Below, piece by piece: positions 17,646 through 26,653 of a stretch of DNA of 64,000 nucleotides (the first letter of the stretch is position 1; each line of letters starts with the position of its first letter). Origin of the DNA: Jiangella alkaliphila (lineage in GTDB: Bacteria > Actinomycetota > Actinomycetes > Jiangellales > Jiangellaceae); the NCBI RefSeq assembly GCF_900105925.1, contig NZ_LT629791.1, positions 496,001 to 560,000 on the forward strand, in the 5' to 3' direction. A program made the position numbers and the translations under genes. Below the pieces are notes generated by a model. It did not search any database, was not told the origin of the DNA, and was given only the letters and a program-made list of their open reading frames with translations.

Positions 17646-19118
17646 ATGATGGGCATCATGGCAAGTCTGAGCCGGTGGAGGGACTTACTCGGCGGGATGC
17701 GGGTCCGCATCCTCGCCGCGGTCATTGTGCTCCTTGCCGGGTCGTCGGTCGTCTCGATCCTTCTTTTGCGTGGTGCACTGCTGGAACGCCTCGACGAGGA
17801 GATCGAGGCGAACATGCACCGTGAGACGGAAGAGTTCCAGACTGCGGCGGACCGTCTACTTCCACCGGATCGGGCGCGGACCGAGGCCGATCTGGTCGCG
17901 GTGTACGACGCGTACTTCGCCCGCGAAGTGCCCGACGAGGGCGAGACTCTGATCTCGTTCATCGGCCGTGACATCTACATCACCGAGAGTGCGACCCACG
18001 CCGTACCGGCGAATGAGCTGGGCGATACCGTCCGCTACTGGCTGAGCCTCGACGAGTACACCGAGGACGAGATCGATACCAGCGGAGGCATGGCCCGGTT
18101 CATCGCGATCCCATTGCGCGACGACGGCGCTGACGGACTATTCGTGATCGCCAACTTCCCGGCCGCCGAGCGGGAAGAACTCACCGATGCCGTCGCCGCT
18201 CAGGCTCTGATCCACTTCGTGACGATCGTGCTGGCGTCTGTGGTCGGATGGTTCCTCGCGGGGCGCGTATTGCGGCCATTGAACACGCTCGCCGAAACGG
18301 CTCGGGTCATCTCCGAGACCGACCTGACGCGACGTATCCCGGGACGCGGCGACGACGAGGCGTCCCGGATCGCCACCGCGTTCAACGACATGCTGGCCCG
18401 GCTGGAGCGAGCGTTCGCCACGCAACGCGACTTCCTCGAGGAGGTCAGCCACGAGCTACGGGGACCGCTGACCGTCATTCGCGGGCATGTCGAGTTGCTC
18501 GACCTGGAAGATGACCCTCAGGAGCGGGCCTCGACCACGCTGCTCATCACGAACGAGATCGACCGCATGAACCGGATGGTCGAAGATCTGCTCACGCTGG
18601 CCAGGGCCGAGCGGCCCGACTTCCTGACGCCGGAACCGGTGGACCTGGAGATGTGGACCCACGACATGCTTCGCAAGGCGTCGATGCTCTGCGGCAGGAC
18701 GTGGGAGCTCGAAGCGTGCGCTTCGGGAGTGCTCTGGGCCGACAGCCAGCGGCTCACCCAGGCCATCATGCAACTGGCCGAGAACGCCTGCCAGCACACC
18801 GATGCCACGGCGGCGGTCCGCATCGGGTCCGAGGTCCATGGAGGCTTTGTTCGCCTGTGGGTCCACGACGACGGTCCCGGTGTAGCGGCCGAGGACGCGG
18901 AGCGCATCTTCGAACGCTTCGTCAGATCCTCCGGCGGCCGGACCGGCAGCGGCCTGGGCCTGTCGATCGTCGCCGCGATAGCCGAGGCCCACAGCGGATA
19001 TGCCCGGCTGAATCCGGACACCGAGCGCGGCGCCATGTTCGAGATATTCATCTCGACAGATCTCATCCGCGAGCAGAGCAAGCTGAGTTCGACGGCTTCC
19101 GTGCTGAGCGCAGATTGA
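17646..19118 (+). CDS. Membrane sensor histidine kinase
   Basis: About 490 residues. Two membrane helices (about 22-41 and 188-207) enclose an extracytoplasmic sensor of about 145 residues with many acidic residues. A HAMP segment (207-259) follows, then the dimerisation helix with phospho-accepting His at about 269 (SHELRGP). The ATPase part has the N box (LAENACQH), DDGPGVA and the GSGLGLSI lid. I start at ATG 17646; the frame stays open upstream without recognisable sequence. It is divergent from the OmpR-type regulator and convergent (5-bp gap) with a stand-alone receiver, so it may serve both. The ligand is unknown. Confidence 0.88.
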   Translation: MMGIMASLSRWRDLLGGMRVRILAAVIVLLAGSSVVSILLLRGALLERLDEEIEANMHRETEEFQTAADRLLPPDRARTEADLVAVYDAYFAREVPDEGETLISFIGRDIYITESATHAVPANELGDTVRYWLSLDEYTEDEIDTSGGMARFIAIPLRDDGADGLFVIANFPAAEREELTDAVAAQALIHFVTIVLASVVGWFLAGRVLRPLNTLAETARVISETDLTRRIPGRGDDEASRIATAFNDMLARLERAFATQRDFLEEVSHELRGPLTVIRGHVELLDLEDDPQERASTTLLITNEIDRMNRMVEDLLTLARAERPDFLTPEPVDLEMWTHDMLRKASMLCGRTWELEACASGVLWADSQRLTQAIMQLAENACQHTDATAAVRIGSEVHGGFVRLWVHDDGPGVAAEDAERIFERFVRSSGGRTGSGLGLSIVAAIAEAHSGYARLNPDTERGAMFEIFISTDLIREQSKLSSTASVLSAD

Positions 19119-19123
19119 TGGAG

Positions 19124-19477
19124 TCAGAGGGCGGCATCGACCAAGGCAAAGAGGTCGGCGAGCGGAAAAGGCTTGGTCAGGTAGGCCTTGACGCCGAAGC
19201 TCTCGGCTTTGGATCGGTCCACCGGGTCGCTTCGGGAAGTGATGACGATGACCGGCGTCTGATCACCGCGCTCCTTGAGCTGTCGCAGCACGTCGAGACC
19301 GTCGATGTCGGGCAGTCCGAGGTCGAGTAACTGGAGATCGACACCCGTCTTGTCGATGCGGTCCAGCGCCGCCTTCCCGGTCTGCACCCATTCGACGTCG
19401 TGACCACGCCGAACGAGGGCCTTTTGGATGAAGGACGCAATCAGCGGATCATCCTCCACGATGAGTACCGTTGCCAC
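19124..19477 (-). CDS. Stand-alone receiver-domain protein
   Basis: A single receiver of 117 residues with no output domain. The acidic pair is in VLIVEDDP, phospho-acceptor D52 in LLDLGLPDIDG, the switch residue in VITSRSD, and Lys in YLTKPF. GAGGAG precedes both ATG 19480 and GTG 19477. I prefer GTG because spacing is better and the product (VATVLIVEDD) then begins like the neighbouring regulator (VATILITEDD). Such proteins act by protein contact, as phosphate sinks or as relay intermediates. The partner is probably the kinase that ends 5 bp away. Confidence 0.85.
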   Translation of the reverse strand: MATVLIVEDDPLIASFIQKALVRRGHDVEWVQTGKAALDRIDKTGVDLQLLDLGLPDIDGLDVLRQLKERGDQTPVIVITSRSDPVDRSKAESFGVKAYLTKPFPLADLFALVDAAL

Positions 19478-19480
19478 CAT

Positions 19481-19820
19481 TCTCCTCTGACACCTGCAGA
19501 AAAGGCCTGACAGACAACCCCGATAGCCCCATGCCGCTCGATCGCCCAAGCCTACAGACTTCTCGTTCACCGGGCCGACGCTGCCTGACGGCAATTCGGC
19601 GGTCGCTGCCCGTGCTCGGCGGGCCTGGCTCGGAACGCCCGGCGAGCTCCTCGCTGCTGGTGCGCGCGACCCGCGGCTGCCGCCATCGGCCTGGGCGATT
19701 GATCCGGTTTTGACGGTGAATTGACGGTTGCCGACCTTCAGCACCGCGTGTCCTAGTGGCGATAGTTGCCGCGGCACCTCCGGCGACGCCGGAGATCGTA
19801 CAGACACGAGGAAGGCATCA
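19481..19820. other. Gap upstream of the metalloprotease gene
   Basis: 340 bp between the stand-alone receiver (minus) and the protease (plus). No conserved reading frame was recognised. The only structure noted is the TTGACGGT direct repeat at 19710-19731 and the SD GAGGAAGG before 19821. Confidence 0.6.
19710..19731 (+). promoter_or_regulatory. 11-bp direct repeat upstream of the metalloprotease
   Basis: TTGACGGTGAA and TTGACGGTTGC abut exactly (8 identical leading bases, 11-bp period), about 90 bp before the protease start. The spacing fits an OmpR-type regulator, but TTGACG may instead serve as a -35 element. Confidence 0.35.
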
Positions 19821-20453
19821 ATGCCTCAGACCTTGCCCACCGTCCCAGACGGAAGCCCTCGCCGCTCCACCTCGTCGGTTCGCGCCCGCCTCGGCGCCGT
19901 CATCAGAGCGTGCTCGATCGGCGCCGTCGTCGTCGGCACCGGTCTCGTCGCGCCGACCGCGGCGAACGCGACGCCGTATCCCGACGGCGAGCTGGCCGAC
20001 AGTGCCGGCCACGCCTTCTGCTTCACCCCCAGCTTCGACAACTATCCCGAACACCGCACGCGTGTCACCTGGGCGATGAGTCGCCTCGACACGCAAACGG
20101 ACCTGTTCGATATCCGGGAGACCTGTGTTGCCGGAACCGACCTGTGGTGGTGGCGGTCCGACCTGCCCGGAAACCTGCGCGGCACCTACTCGTGCTGGGA
20201 GCGGACGCCGACCAACCGGTGCGACTCGGCCAACATCAACATGGACTTCCCGGAGATCAACCAGGGCCCCGCCAACGACGTCTACGACCAGCAGAAGACG
20301 GCCCTCCACGAGATCGGCCACAGCGTCGGGCTGGGTCATCACTCTCCGTCCGCCCACAACTGCGTGATGATCAGCGGCGAGATCCCCAGCTCGAGCCTCA
20401 CGTGGCGGTCCTTCCACTCCCACGACGTCTCCCACATCAACGCGACCTTCTGA
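19821..20453 (+). CDS. Secreted metzincin-type zinc protease
   Basis: 210 residues. Start ATG 19821 has GAGGAAGG five bases upstream. After an Arg-containing n-region a hydrophobic stretch (IGAVVVGTGLV) and APTAANA form a signal peptide. The mature part has several Cys and HEIGHSVGLGH (H163, E164, H167, H173), the HExxHxxGxxH zinc site of metzincins/matrixins. A plausible Met-turn follows (CVMISGEI, M183). The lipoprotein gene begins 31 bp downstream on the same strand, so the two are probably cotranscribed. The substrate is unknown; neighbouring surface proteins are possible targets. Confidence 0.82.
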   Translation: MPQTLPTVPDGSPRRSTSSVRARLGAVIRACSIGAVVVGTGLVAPTAANATPYPDGELADSAGHAFCFTPSFDNYPEHRTRVTWAMSRLDTQTDLFDIRETCVAGTDLWWWRSDLPGNLRGTYSCWERTPTNRCDSANINMDFPEINQGPANDVYDQQKTALHEIGHSVGLGHHSPSAHNCVMISGEIPSSSLTWRSFHSHDVSHINATF

Positions 20454-20484
20454 GCCGCCCACACGTCGATAGGACACGTGAACC

Positions 20485-21168
20485 ATGAAGACCACCATCG
20501 CGATCGTCACGTCGTGCGTGGCCGCTGCGGCGCTCGCCGCCGGATGCTCTGCCACCCACGAGGCCGACACCACTGACGCCACCGATGCGGGCTCCGCGCG
20601 CGAACTGGCCGACCTGGCCGGCGCCGGGATCCACTTCGACTACACACCGCTGGACTCGGCGGCGGACGCCGTCGGGCAAGCCGATCTGATCGTCTCCGGC
20701 ACCGTGGTCGACGTGACCGAAGGGATCCGCCTCGACAATCCCGCAGCCGCTGCCGCCGGCCGTTCCGCCGACGCCTATCCGACCTTCGTGATCGCCGTCG
20801 ACGAGGTCCTAGCCGGCGCGCCTGAGCAGGTCACCGACGGCAAGGTCTATGTCTCCGTCCAGACGAACATCGCGCACGGTCCCGACGAACTCGCCGTGCT
20901 GAACCCGCAGGCCGAGATCGTCGCCGTGCTCGACGACATCACCACCTGGCGGCCCCAGCCGGACACGACCGTCACTCGCCCGTCGGCCATCCCCTCGCAG
21001 GCCGGGCTCTACGCCCCGTACCGGGATGGGTTGTGGCTGCAGGGCGCCGCCGACGACGACATGCTCGGCATCGACGTCGCGCACTCCGATCTCGCACCGG
21101 GATGGGGGGCCGTGCACGACCTGACGGACTTCTCCGCTGCGATCAAGCAGGCCGTCGCGTCGGACTGA
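20485..21168 (+). CDS. Putative lipoprotein
   Basis: 227 residues. MKTTIAIVTSCVAAAALAAGC gives a signal peptide and lipobox (LAAGC), so the mature protein should be lipid-anchored on the outer face of the membrane. The rest contains an OB- or beta-barrel-like stretch (ADLIVSGTVVDVTEG, FVIAVDEVLAG, VYVSVQT) of the sort seen in secreted proteins of unknown function that accompany actinobacterial proteases. No catalytic motif is visible. It follows the metzincin gene by 31 bp, which suggests a partner or inhibitor role (inference only). Confidence 0.75.
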   Translation: MKTTIAIVTSCVAAAALAAGCSATHEADTTDATDAGSARELADLAGAGIHFDYTPLDSAADAVGQADLIVSGTVVDVTEGIRLDNPAAAAAGRSADAYPTFVIAVDEVLAGAPEQVTDGKVYVSVQTNIAHGPDELAVLNPQAEIVAVLDDITTWRPQPDTTVTRPSAIPSQAGLYAPYRDGLWLQGAADDDMLGIDVAHSDLAPGWGAVHDLTDFSAAIKQAVASD

Positions 21169-21248
21169 TCAGGTCCGGCAGGCGCGCGGCGGTTCCGGTC
21201 ACGACGCACGGGACCGCCGGCGGCCACCGACGGCCCCACCCCCCGTGG

Positions 21249-23633
21249 TCACGCGCTGGTAGCCGGCGAGCCCACCGACGTCAGCAACGAGCGCACGTGA
21301 TCGGCTTCCGGGTGCTCGAGGGCGGTCAGCAACCGCAGTGAGCTCTCCCATGCGGTTCGTGCGCTGCCGGGGTCGCCGGCCGAGACGTAGGCCTCGCCGA
21401 GGCGCGCGAGCGCTTCGGCTTCCTCGTAGCGTTGGTCGAAGGCGCGCAGCAGATCCACGGCCCGCCGGTAGCAGTTCACCGCCGCGCGGAAGTCGCCGAG
21501 TTCATGGTGCGCGTGGCCGAGGCTGTGCCAGGTGGCCGCCGCCCCGCGGCGATCACCCAGCCTCTGTTGCAGGGCGAGTGCGCTGAAGCAATGGTTGACC
21601 GCGCTGAGGTGATCGCCGAGTTGAGCCATCAGCCAGCCCAGGTTGTTGTGGACGCGCGCCTGTCCGGCCAGGTTGCCTGTCACGACATACAGACTCAAGG
21701 AGTCGATCGCGTAGTCGATGCTCCCCTGTCGCTCGTTCTGCGACCACAGCACCTGCGCCAGCGTGCAGGTGACGTCCGCCTGCGCGGCGAGATCGCCACT
21801 CTGGCGGAACCACGTGAGCGCATCGGTCAGGTTGCGGCGCGCCTCGTCGAGGCGCTCCAGCCGGACGCATGCCAGACCAGCACCCTTGTCGGCCTGCGCC
21901 CGCGCGGCCGGGTCACCCAGGTGGGAGGCCGCGTCCTGGCCGATCCGCTGCACGGACAGGTTGTCCTCCCAGAGGCCGGCCCAATCGAGGAGATCCCGCA
22001 TGGCCCAGGCCAACCGCCACGCGTGGCCGTCGAACCCGGTGTCCCGTGCATCGCGCTGCACGGCCACGAGCACGGACCGCTCGGCCGCGAACCACGACGT
22101 GGCTCGAACGTGGTCGGCCATGGCCTCCGGAACCGCGTCCGGGTCCGGCGACGGCAGGGCCAACGGTGATCGGTGCGGCTCGAGCCGCATGGCCGCCGCG
22201 TGCGCCGTGTGCAGATAGTGATCGAGCAGTCGTCGTCGCCACATCTGCCGTTCGGACTCCGGATCGAGGCGATCGCTGAGTTCACCGGCATAGCCGCGCA
22301 GCAGGTCGTGGAGGGTGTACCGGCCCGGCGCCGGGGAGTCCAGGAGATGGGCGTCGGCGAGCTCGGCCAGCAGCAGGGCCACCCGTGGCTGAGCGGCTGC
22401 GGCGAGGCTGGCCGCGGCGGAGATGCCGATGTCCGGGCCTGGCGGCAGGCTCAGCAGCCGCAGAAGCCTGGCAGCGGCCGGGCTGAGGACGCGGTACGAC
22501 CAGGAGAACGCCGCCCGGAGATCCGTCGCGGGGTCGTCGCGGTCGAGGGCATCGAGCCGTTCACGCACCTGCCGGAGCTGGTCGGCCATCACGGCCAGCG
22601 AGAGCCCCGGCTCGGTGACGGCGCGAGCGGCGGCGATCACCAGGGCGAGCGGGAGCCGTCCGCAACCGGCCACGACGGCGTCCGCGGCATCCGGTTCGGC
22701 CCGAACCCGCTCCTCACCGAGTCGCTCGGCCAGCAGCACCCTCGCCTCGGGTTCGGACAGCAGATCCAGTGCGAGCAGCCGGGCTCCCTCCGCCGCGACC
22801 AGCCCGGACAGCCGGTAACGGCTCGTCACGACGGTGAAGCAGGTGCGCGATCCTGGAAGCAGCGCCCGGACCTGCTCGGCGTCCCGGGCGTTGTCCAGCA
22901 CGATCAGCATGCGCCGATCCGCGAGCAGGCTTCGGTAGAGGCCCGCCCGCGCCTCCACGCTGGCTGGGATCCGCTGCGCAGGGACCTGCAGTGCGTCGAG
23001 GACCCGCAACAGCGCCTCGGCCGGAGTCACGGGTGTGCCGGCCGGATGAAAGCCACGCAGATCGACGTAGAGCTGTCCGTCCGGGAAGTGATGCCGAGCC
23101 CGGTGGGCCCAATGCAGCGCCAGCGTCGTCTTGCCGACACCGGCCATGCCGGCGATGACCGCGACCGGCCGTGGCGACGCGGGCTCGACGGCATTCGCGG
23201 TGCGGTCCAGCAGCGTGAGTTCTTCGTCGCGGCCGACGAATCCCCTCACGGCGACGGGCAGCTGCGCCGGAACCATCCACGGCCCGCTCGGCGACGACGC
23301 GGCGGTGTCGTCGTTCACCCCGGCGACTGACCCGACGAGTGCCGCACGGTCCGTTGCCGACAAGGCCAGGGCATCGGCGATCAACCGCAACGTCGAGGCG
23401 CGGGGACGGCGGATCCGGCCGGACTCCAGCCCTCGTACCGTGCCGACACTCAACCCCGACCGTTCCGCCAGCTCGTCCTGGGTCAACAACGCTCGTTCTC
23501 GCGACGCCCGCACCAGCTCGGCGAGCTCTCCAGCCGTAGCAGCGATGGGCACCCCCGCGATGTCGACGGTCGGACGTGGAACCGCTTTCCCAACCGGCGC
23601 GACGAGGTTACCAAGCGTGTGCCTGCGTGTCAT
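21249..23633 (-). CDS. STAND regulator (HTH - NB-ARC - TPR)
   Basis: 794 residues. An XRE-type helix-turn-helix (TQDELAERSGLSVGTVRGLESGRIRRP, about residues 50-78) is followed by an NB-ARC ATPase. This has a P-loop in GMAGVGKTTLALHWAH, Walker B in MLIVLDNARD, and GCGRLPLAL. The C-terminal third contains TPR-like helices (ARVHNNLGWLMAQLGDHLSA, TWHSLGHAHHELGDF, EALARLGEAYVSAGD). Proteins of this layout resemble AfsR-type regulators without the SARP domain and are thought to switch on ATP binding when an effector reaches the TPRs. It converges on the protease-lipoprotein pair. Target genes are unknown. Confidence 0.85.
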   Translation of the reverse strand: MTRRHTLGNLVAPVGKAVPRPTVDIAGVPIAATAGELAELVRASRERALLTQDELAERSGLSVGTVRGLESGRIRRPRASTLRLIADALALSATDRAALVGSVAGVNDDTAASSPSGPWMVPAQLPVAVRGFVGRDEELTLLDRTANAVEPASPRPVAVIAGMAGVGKTTLALHWAHRARHHFPDGQLYVDLRGFHPAGTPVTPAEALLRVLDALQVPAQRIPASVEARAGLYRSLLADRRMLIVLDNARDAEQVRALLPGSRTCFTVVTSRYRLSGLVAAEGARLLALDLLSEPEARVLLAERLGEERVRAEPDAADAVVAGCGRLPLALVIAAARAVTEPGLSLAVMADQLRQVRERLDALDRDDPATDLRAAFSWSYRVLSPAAARLLRLLSLPPGPDIGISAAASLAAAAQPRVALLLAELADAHLLDSPAPGRYTLHDLLRGYAGELSDRLDPESERQMWRRRLLDHYLHTAHAAAMRLEPHRSPLALPSPDPDAVPEAMADHVRATSWFAAERSVLVAVQRDARDTGFDGHAWRLAWAMRDLLDWAGLWEDNLSVQRIGQDAASHLGDPAARAQADKGAGLACVRLERLDEARRNLTDALTWFRQSGDLAAQADVTCTLAQVLWSQNERQGSIDYAIDSLSLYVVTGNLAGQARVHNNLGWLMAQLGDHLSAVNHCFSALALQQRLGDRRGAAATWHSLGHAHHELGDFRAAVNCYRRAVDLLRAFDQRYEEAEALARLGEAYVSAGDPGSARTAWESSLRLLTALEHPEADHVRSLLTSVGSPATSA

Positions 23634-23680
23634 GACCTGGCGTCGCGATCGATGACATCCTCGTCGGCGGAGGAGGTTCC

Positions 23681-24550
23681 ATGGCGAGCGAGGGCGCCGA
23701 GGCGCTGGGCTTCGCGCCGGCGGCCCGCGTGCTGATCGTCAACTGCGACGACCTCGGCATGCACCCTGCCGTCAACGCGGGGATCGTCGAGGCGGTGGAG
23801 GACGGGATCGCCGTCTCGTGCAGCCTCATGGTGCCCGGCCCGGCCGCCACCAACGCGATGCGGCTGCTACGGGAGAGGCCGTGGCTGCCGTTCGGCGTCC
23901 ATCTCACCATCATCCGCGACTCGGCCGACTCCGCGTGGGGGCCGGTCGCGGCGCGCGAGCGGGTGCCGTCGCTGCTCGATCCCGCGACCGGTGAGCTGTT
24001 CACCAACAGCGCCGTCGACCGCGACCGCCTGCTCGCGCGGGCCCGGATCGAGGACGTCGAACGAGAGCTGCGCGCGCAGCTCGACACGGTGCTGCGGGCC
24101 GGGCTGGCGCCGACCCACCTGGACTGGCACTGCCTCGCCGACGGCGGCCGGGCGGACGTCTTCGAGCTCGGCCTGGCGCTCGCCGCCGAGCACGGGTTGG
24201 CGGCGCGGGTCTGGCTGGACGAGGGACGGGCGGCGGCGCGGGCGCTGGGCAAGCCCGTCGTCGACCACGCGTTCCTCGACAGCTTCGCGCTCGACCCGGC
24301 CGACCCGGCCGGCAAAGCGGCGACGTACGAGCGGCTGCTGCGCGAGCTGCCGGCTGGCCTGAGTGAATGGGCCGTCCATCCGGCGCTCGCGACGGCGCAG
24401 TGGCGGGCGATCGAGCCCACGGGCTGGCGGGTGCGGGCGACCGACCACGCCTTCCTCACGTCCGCCCGCGCCCGCGGCGTCCTGGCCGAGGAAGGGATCA
24501 CGGTGATCGACTACCGGCCGCTCCAGCGGGCCTGGGCGGCGACAACCTGA
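23681..24550 (+). CDS. ChbG/HpnK (YdjC-like) deacetylase
   Basis: 289 residues. The N-terminal VLIVNCDDLGMHPAVNAGI carries the metal-binding Asp pair, and THLDWH supplies the second ligand cluster, as in YdjC/ChbG carbohydrate deacetylases that remove acetyl groups from N-acetylglucosamine-type substrates. VHLTII and the C-terminal EWAVHPA motif also fit. There is no signal peptide, so it is cytosolic. The PP2C gene begins 70 bp downstream on the same strand. The ATG at 23681 is preceded by GGAGGAGGTTCC, a good SD. Confidence 0.85.
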   Translation: MASEGAEALGFAPAARVLIVNCDDLGMHPAVNAGIVEAVEDGIAVSCSLMVPGPAATNAMRLLRERPWLPFGVHLTIIRDSADSAWGPVAARERVPSLLDPATGELFTNSAVDRDRLLARARIEDVERELRAQLDTVLRAGLAPTHLDWHCLADGGRADVFELGLALAAEHGLAARVWLDEGRAAARALGKPVVDHAFLDSFALDPADPAGKAATYERLLRELPAGLSEWAVHPALATAQWRAIEPTGWRVRATDHAFLTSARARGVLAEEGITVIDYRPLQRAWAATT

Positions 24551-24614
24551 AGCAGGTTGCGCGCGGACCGCACACCGTCGGAGGGTGGGGGCACCGAAAC
24601 GGCGAGGAGACGAG

Positions 24615-25451
24615 GTGCCGATGCTCCGATTCCGGCCGGCCGCGAGGTCCGACCGCGGCCTCGTGCGCGCCAACAACGAGGACTCCGGTTACGCGAGCGC
24701 CGGGCTGCTGCTGGTGGCCGACGGCGTGGGCGGGAACGCGGCGGGCGAGGTCGCGTCGGCCAGTGTCGCGCACGTCGTCGCGTCGTTCGTGCTCGGGTCG
24801 CGGGAGCGGCAGGACCCGGTCGCGCTGCTCAGCGACGCCGTGGGTTACGCGTTCGCGCACCTGAGCGACGGCGTGCGGCGCGATCCGGCGCGGGCCGGCA
24901 TGGCGACGACGCTGACGGCGCTGCTGGCCGACGGCGACGGGTTCACGCTCGCGCACGTCGGCGACTCGCGTGGCTACCTGCTGCGCGGACCCGTCCTGCG
25001 ACAGCTCACCCGCGACGACACACTGGTCCAGGAGCTGATCGACGAGGGCCGCATCACGCGCCAGGACGTCGCGTCGCACCCGTACCGATCGGTCGTCGTC
25101 CGGTCGGTCGCCGCCGAGAGCCCGCCGGTCGTGTCGATCGTCCGGGTCGAGCTAGAGCCCGGCGACCGGGTGCTGCTGTGCAGCGACGGCCTGACCGACC
25201 TCGTGCCGGACGACCTGATCGTGCGGCTGCTGGACGACGGCTCGCCGACGACGGCGGCGCAGCGGCTGGTCGACGCGGCGCTGGCCGCGGGCGGCCGCGA
25301 CAACGTCACCTGCATCGTCGGCGACGTCGACGACGGCAACCCGCACGTGCGCAACGGCCACCTGGTCGGGGCGCACCAGAACCCGGTCAACCTCATCGAT
25401 CCGGCGGCCGCGCTCGCGTACAGCCTGGAGCGGGGCGCGACCGTCGAGTGA
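24615..25451 (+). CDS. PP2C-family serine/threonine phosphatase
   Basis: 278 residues. All PP2C motifs are present: RSDRGLVRANNEDS, ADGVGG (metal-binding Asp), GMATTLTAL, HVGDSRGYL, LLCSDGLTDLV and RDNVTCIV. This makes it a PstP-like soluble catalytic domain that lacks the transmembrane tail of the cell-division PstP. GTG 24615 has GAGGAG upstream; ATG 24621 is nearly as good and changes only two residues. No kinase gene lies beside it. It converges on the SnoaL-like gene with a 2-bp gap. Confidence 0.88.
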   Translation: MPMLRFRPAARSDRGLVRANNEDSGYASAGLLLVADGVGGNAAGEVASASVAHVVASFVLGSRERQDPVALLSDAVGYAFAHLSDGVRRDPARAGMATTLTALLADGDGFTLAHVGDSRGYLLRGPVLRQLTRDDTLVQELIDEGRITRQDVASHPYRSVVVRSVAAESPPVVSIVRVELEPGDRVLLCSDGLTDLVPDDLIVRLLDDGSPTTAAQRLVDAALAAGGRDNVTCIVGDVDDGNPHVRNGHLVGAHQNPVNLIDPAAALAYSLERGATVE

Positions 25452-25453
25452 GG

Positions 25454-25879
25454 TCAGGCCGGCTGTGCCGCAGGCGCCGCCGACAGCTGGCGCATCAGGC
25501 CGGCGTCGTCGCGCACCGCCCAGTGCTCGACGCCCTTGCCGCCGGCGAACCGGATCAGGTGCATCTGCCGGTAGCTGAACGACCGGCCGGTGGGCGCGAG
25601 GCCGAAGAAGTCGCCGACGTGGCGGCCGCTGTGGGTGCAGTGAACCGCGACGGTGTCGCCGTCGGCGAGCACGTGGTGCACCGTCCACTTCTGGTCGGCG
25701 AAGGCGCCCGCGAGCAGGTGCATGTAGAACGCGATGCCGCCCAGCCCGGGCGGCGTGCCGGGCGGTGCCTCGTGGTTGACGAACTCGTCGCTGATCAACT
25801 CTGCCAGCGCGGCGTCATCGTTCGCCGGGAAGATCTCCTCCAGCACGCGCCGGGCGCTCTCCTTGATGTCGGTGGTCAT
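25454..25879 (-). CDS. SnoaL-like ester cyclase family protein
   Basis: 141 residues, NTF2-fold. It contains FVNHEAPPGTPPG and FADQKWTVHHVLADGDTVAVHCTHSGRH, then PTGRSFSYRQMHLIRF.GGKGVEHWAVRDD, the usual pattern of SnoaL-like/polyketide-cyclase-related proteins. Start ATG 25879. It is transcribed divergently from the TetR gene that begins about 50-70 bp away, so it is a likely target of that repressor. The substrate cannot be deduced; many members are not cyclases. Confidence 0.8.
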   Translation of the reverse strand: MTTDIKESARRVLEEIFPANDDAALAELISDEFVNHEAPPGTPPGLGGIAFYMHLLAGAFADQKWTVHHVLADGDTVAVHCTHSGRHVGDFFGLAPTGRSFSYRQMHLIRFAGGKGVEHWAVRDDAGLMRQLSAAPAAQPA

Positions 25880-25951
25880 GACGTCCCCCCATTCTGAACG
25901 CCGGCGTGTCGGGCCGGCTCCGGCTAATTCATGACAGTATCATTCTCCTCA

Positions 25952-26629
25952 ATGTCGGAGATCGCAAGCCCCAAGCGCAGGTACGACTCGACGAACCGCC
26001 GCGCCCGTGCCGCCGAGACCCGGACCCGCATCGTCGAGGCGGCCAGCCGCGTCTTCGTCGAGCTCGGGTACGCGCGGGCGACGATCCCGCGCATCGCGGC
26101 CGAAGCCGGTGTCGCGGTCGAGACGGTGTACCGATCGGCGACGGGCAAGGCCGGCCTGCTCGAGGCCGCCGTCCTCGCCGCCGTGGCCGGCGGCGCCGAG
26201 CGCTCCGACGTCCCGGTGGAGCAGCGACCGGCGATCCGGCGGATCATCGACGAGCCCGACCCCGTGCGGCAGCTGCGCGCCTACGCCGCGACGCAGCCGG
26301 GCATCTGGAGCCGGGTCGGGCCACTGCTGCACGTGCTGGACGCGGCCGCCGCCACCGACGACGCCCTGCAGGCGTTGCGGATCCAGCAGGCCGAGCTCCG
26401 GCACGCCGGGCTGCGCCGGTTCGCCGACCTGCTCGAATCCCGCGGAGCACTGCGGGCGGGGGTGACGCCGGACCGGGCGGCCGACGTCATCTGGACGGTT
26501 TGCGCGCAAGCCAACTTCGACGCGTTCGTGCTGGCGTGCGGCTGGTCGCACGAGGAGTACGAGCGGTGGATCGGCGACACGCTGATCCACGCCCTGCTGC
26601 GATCCGCGCGTCCCGGTGGAAACCCATGA
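25952..26629 (+). CDS. TetR-family regulator
   Basis: 225 residues. N-terminal HTH TRTRIVEAASRVFVELGYARATIPRIAAEAGVAVETVYRSATGKAGLLEAAV is typical of TetR. The C-terminal ligand-binding domain is not classifiable by eye. I prefer ATG 25952: TATCAT seven bases upstream could be a -10, giving a nearly leaderless message. ATG 25931 is the alternative. An ATGA-N5-TCAT half-site pair lies just before the start. The divergent SnoaL-like gene is the probable target. Confidence 0.8.
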   Translation: MSEIASPKRRYDSTNRRARAAETRTRIVEAASRVFVELGYARATIPRIAAEAGVAVETVYRSATGKAGLLEAAVLAAVAGGAERSDVPVEQRPAIRRIIDEPDPVRQLRAYAATQPGIWSRVGPLLHVLDAAAATDDALQALRIQQAELRHAGLRRFADLLESRGALRAGVTPDRAADVIWTVCAQANFDAFVLACGWSHEEYERWIGDTLIHALLRSARPGGNP

Positions 26630-26649
26630 TCATCGGCGATGATCATGGG
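26623..26649. terminator. 27-bp perfect palindrome between convergent genes
   Basis: CCCATGATCATCG - G - CGATGATCATGGG has 13-bp arms, overlaps the TetR stop and lies 5 bp before the MFS stop. A bidirectional terminator is likely, but there is no T-run on either side. Confidence 0.5.
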
Positions 26650-26653
26650 GTGG

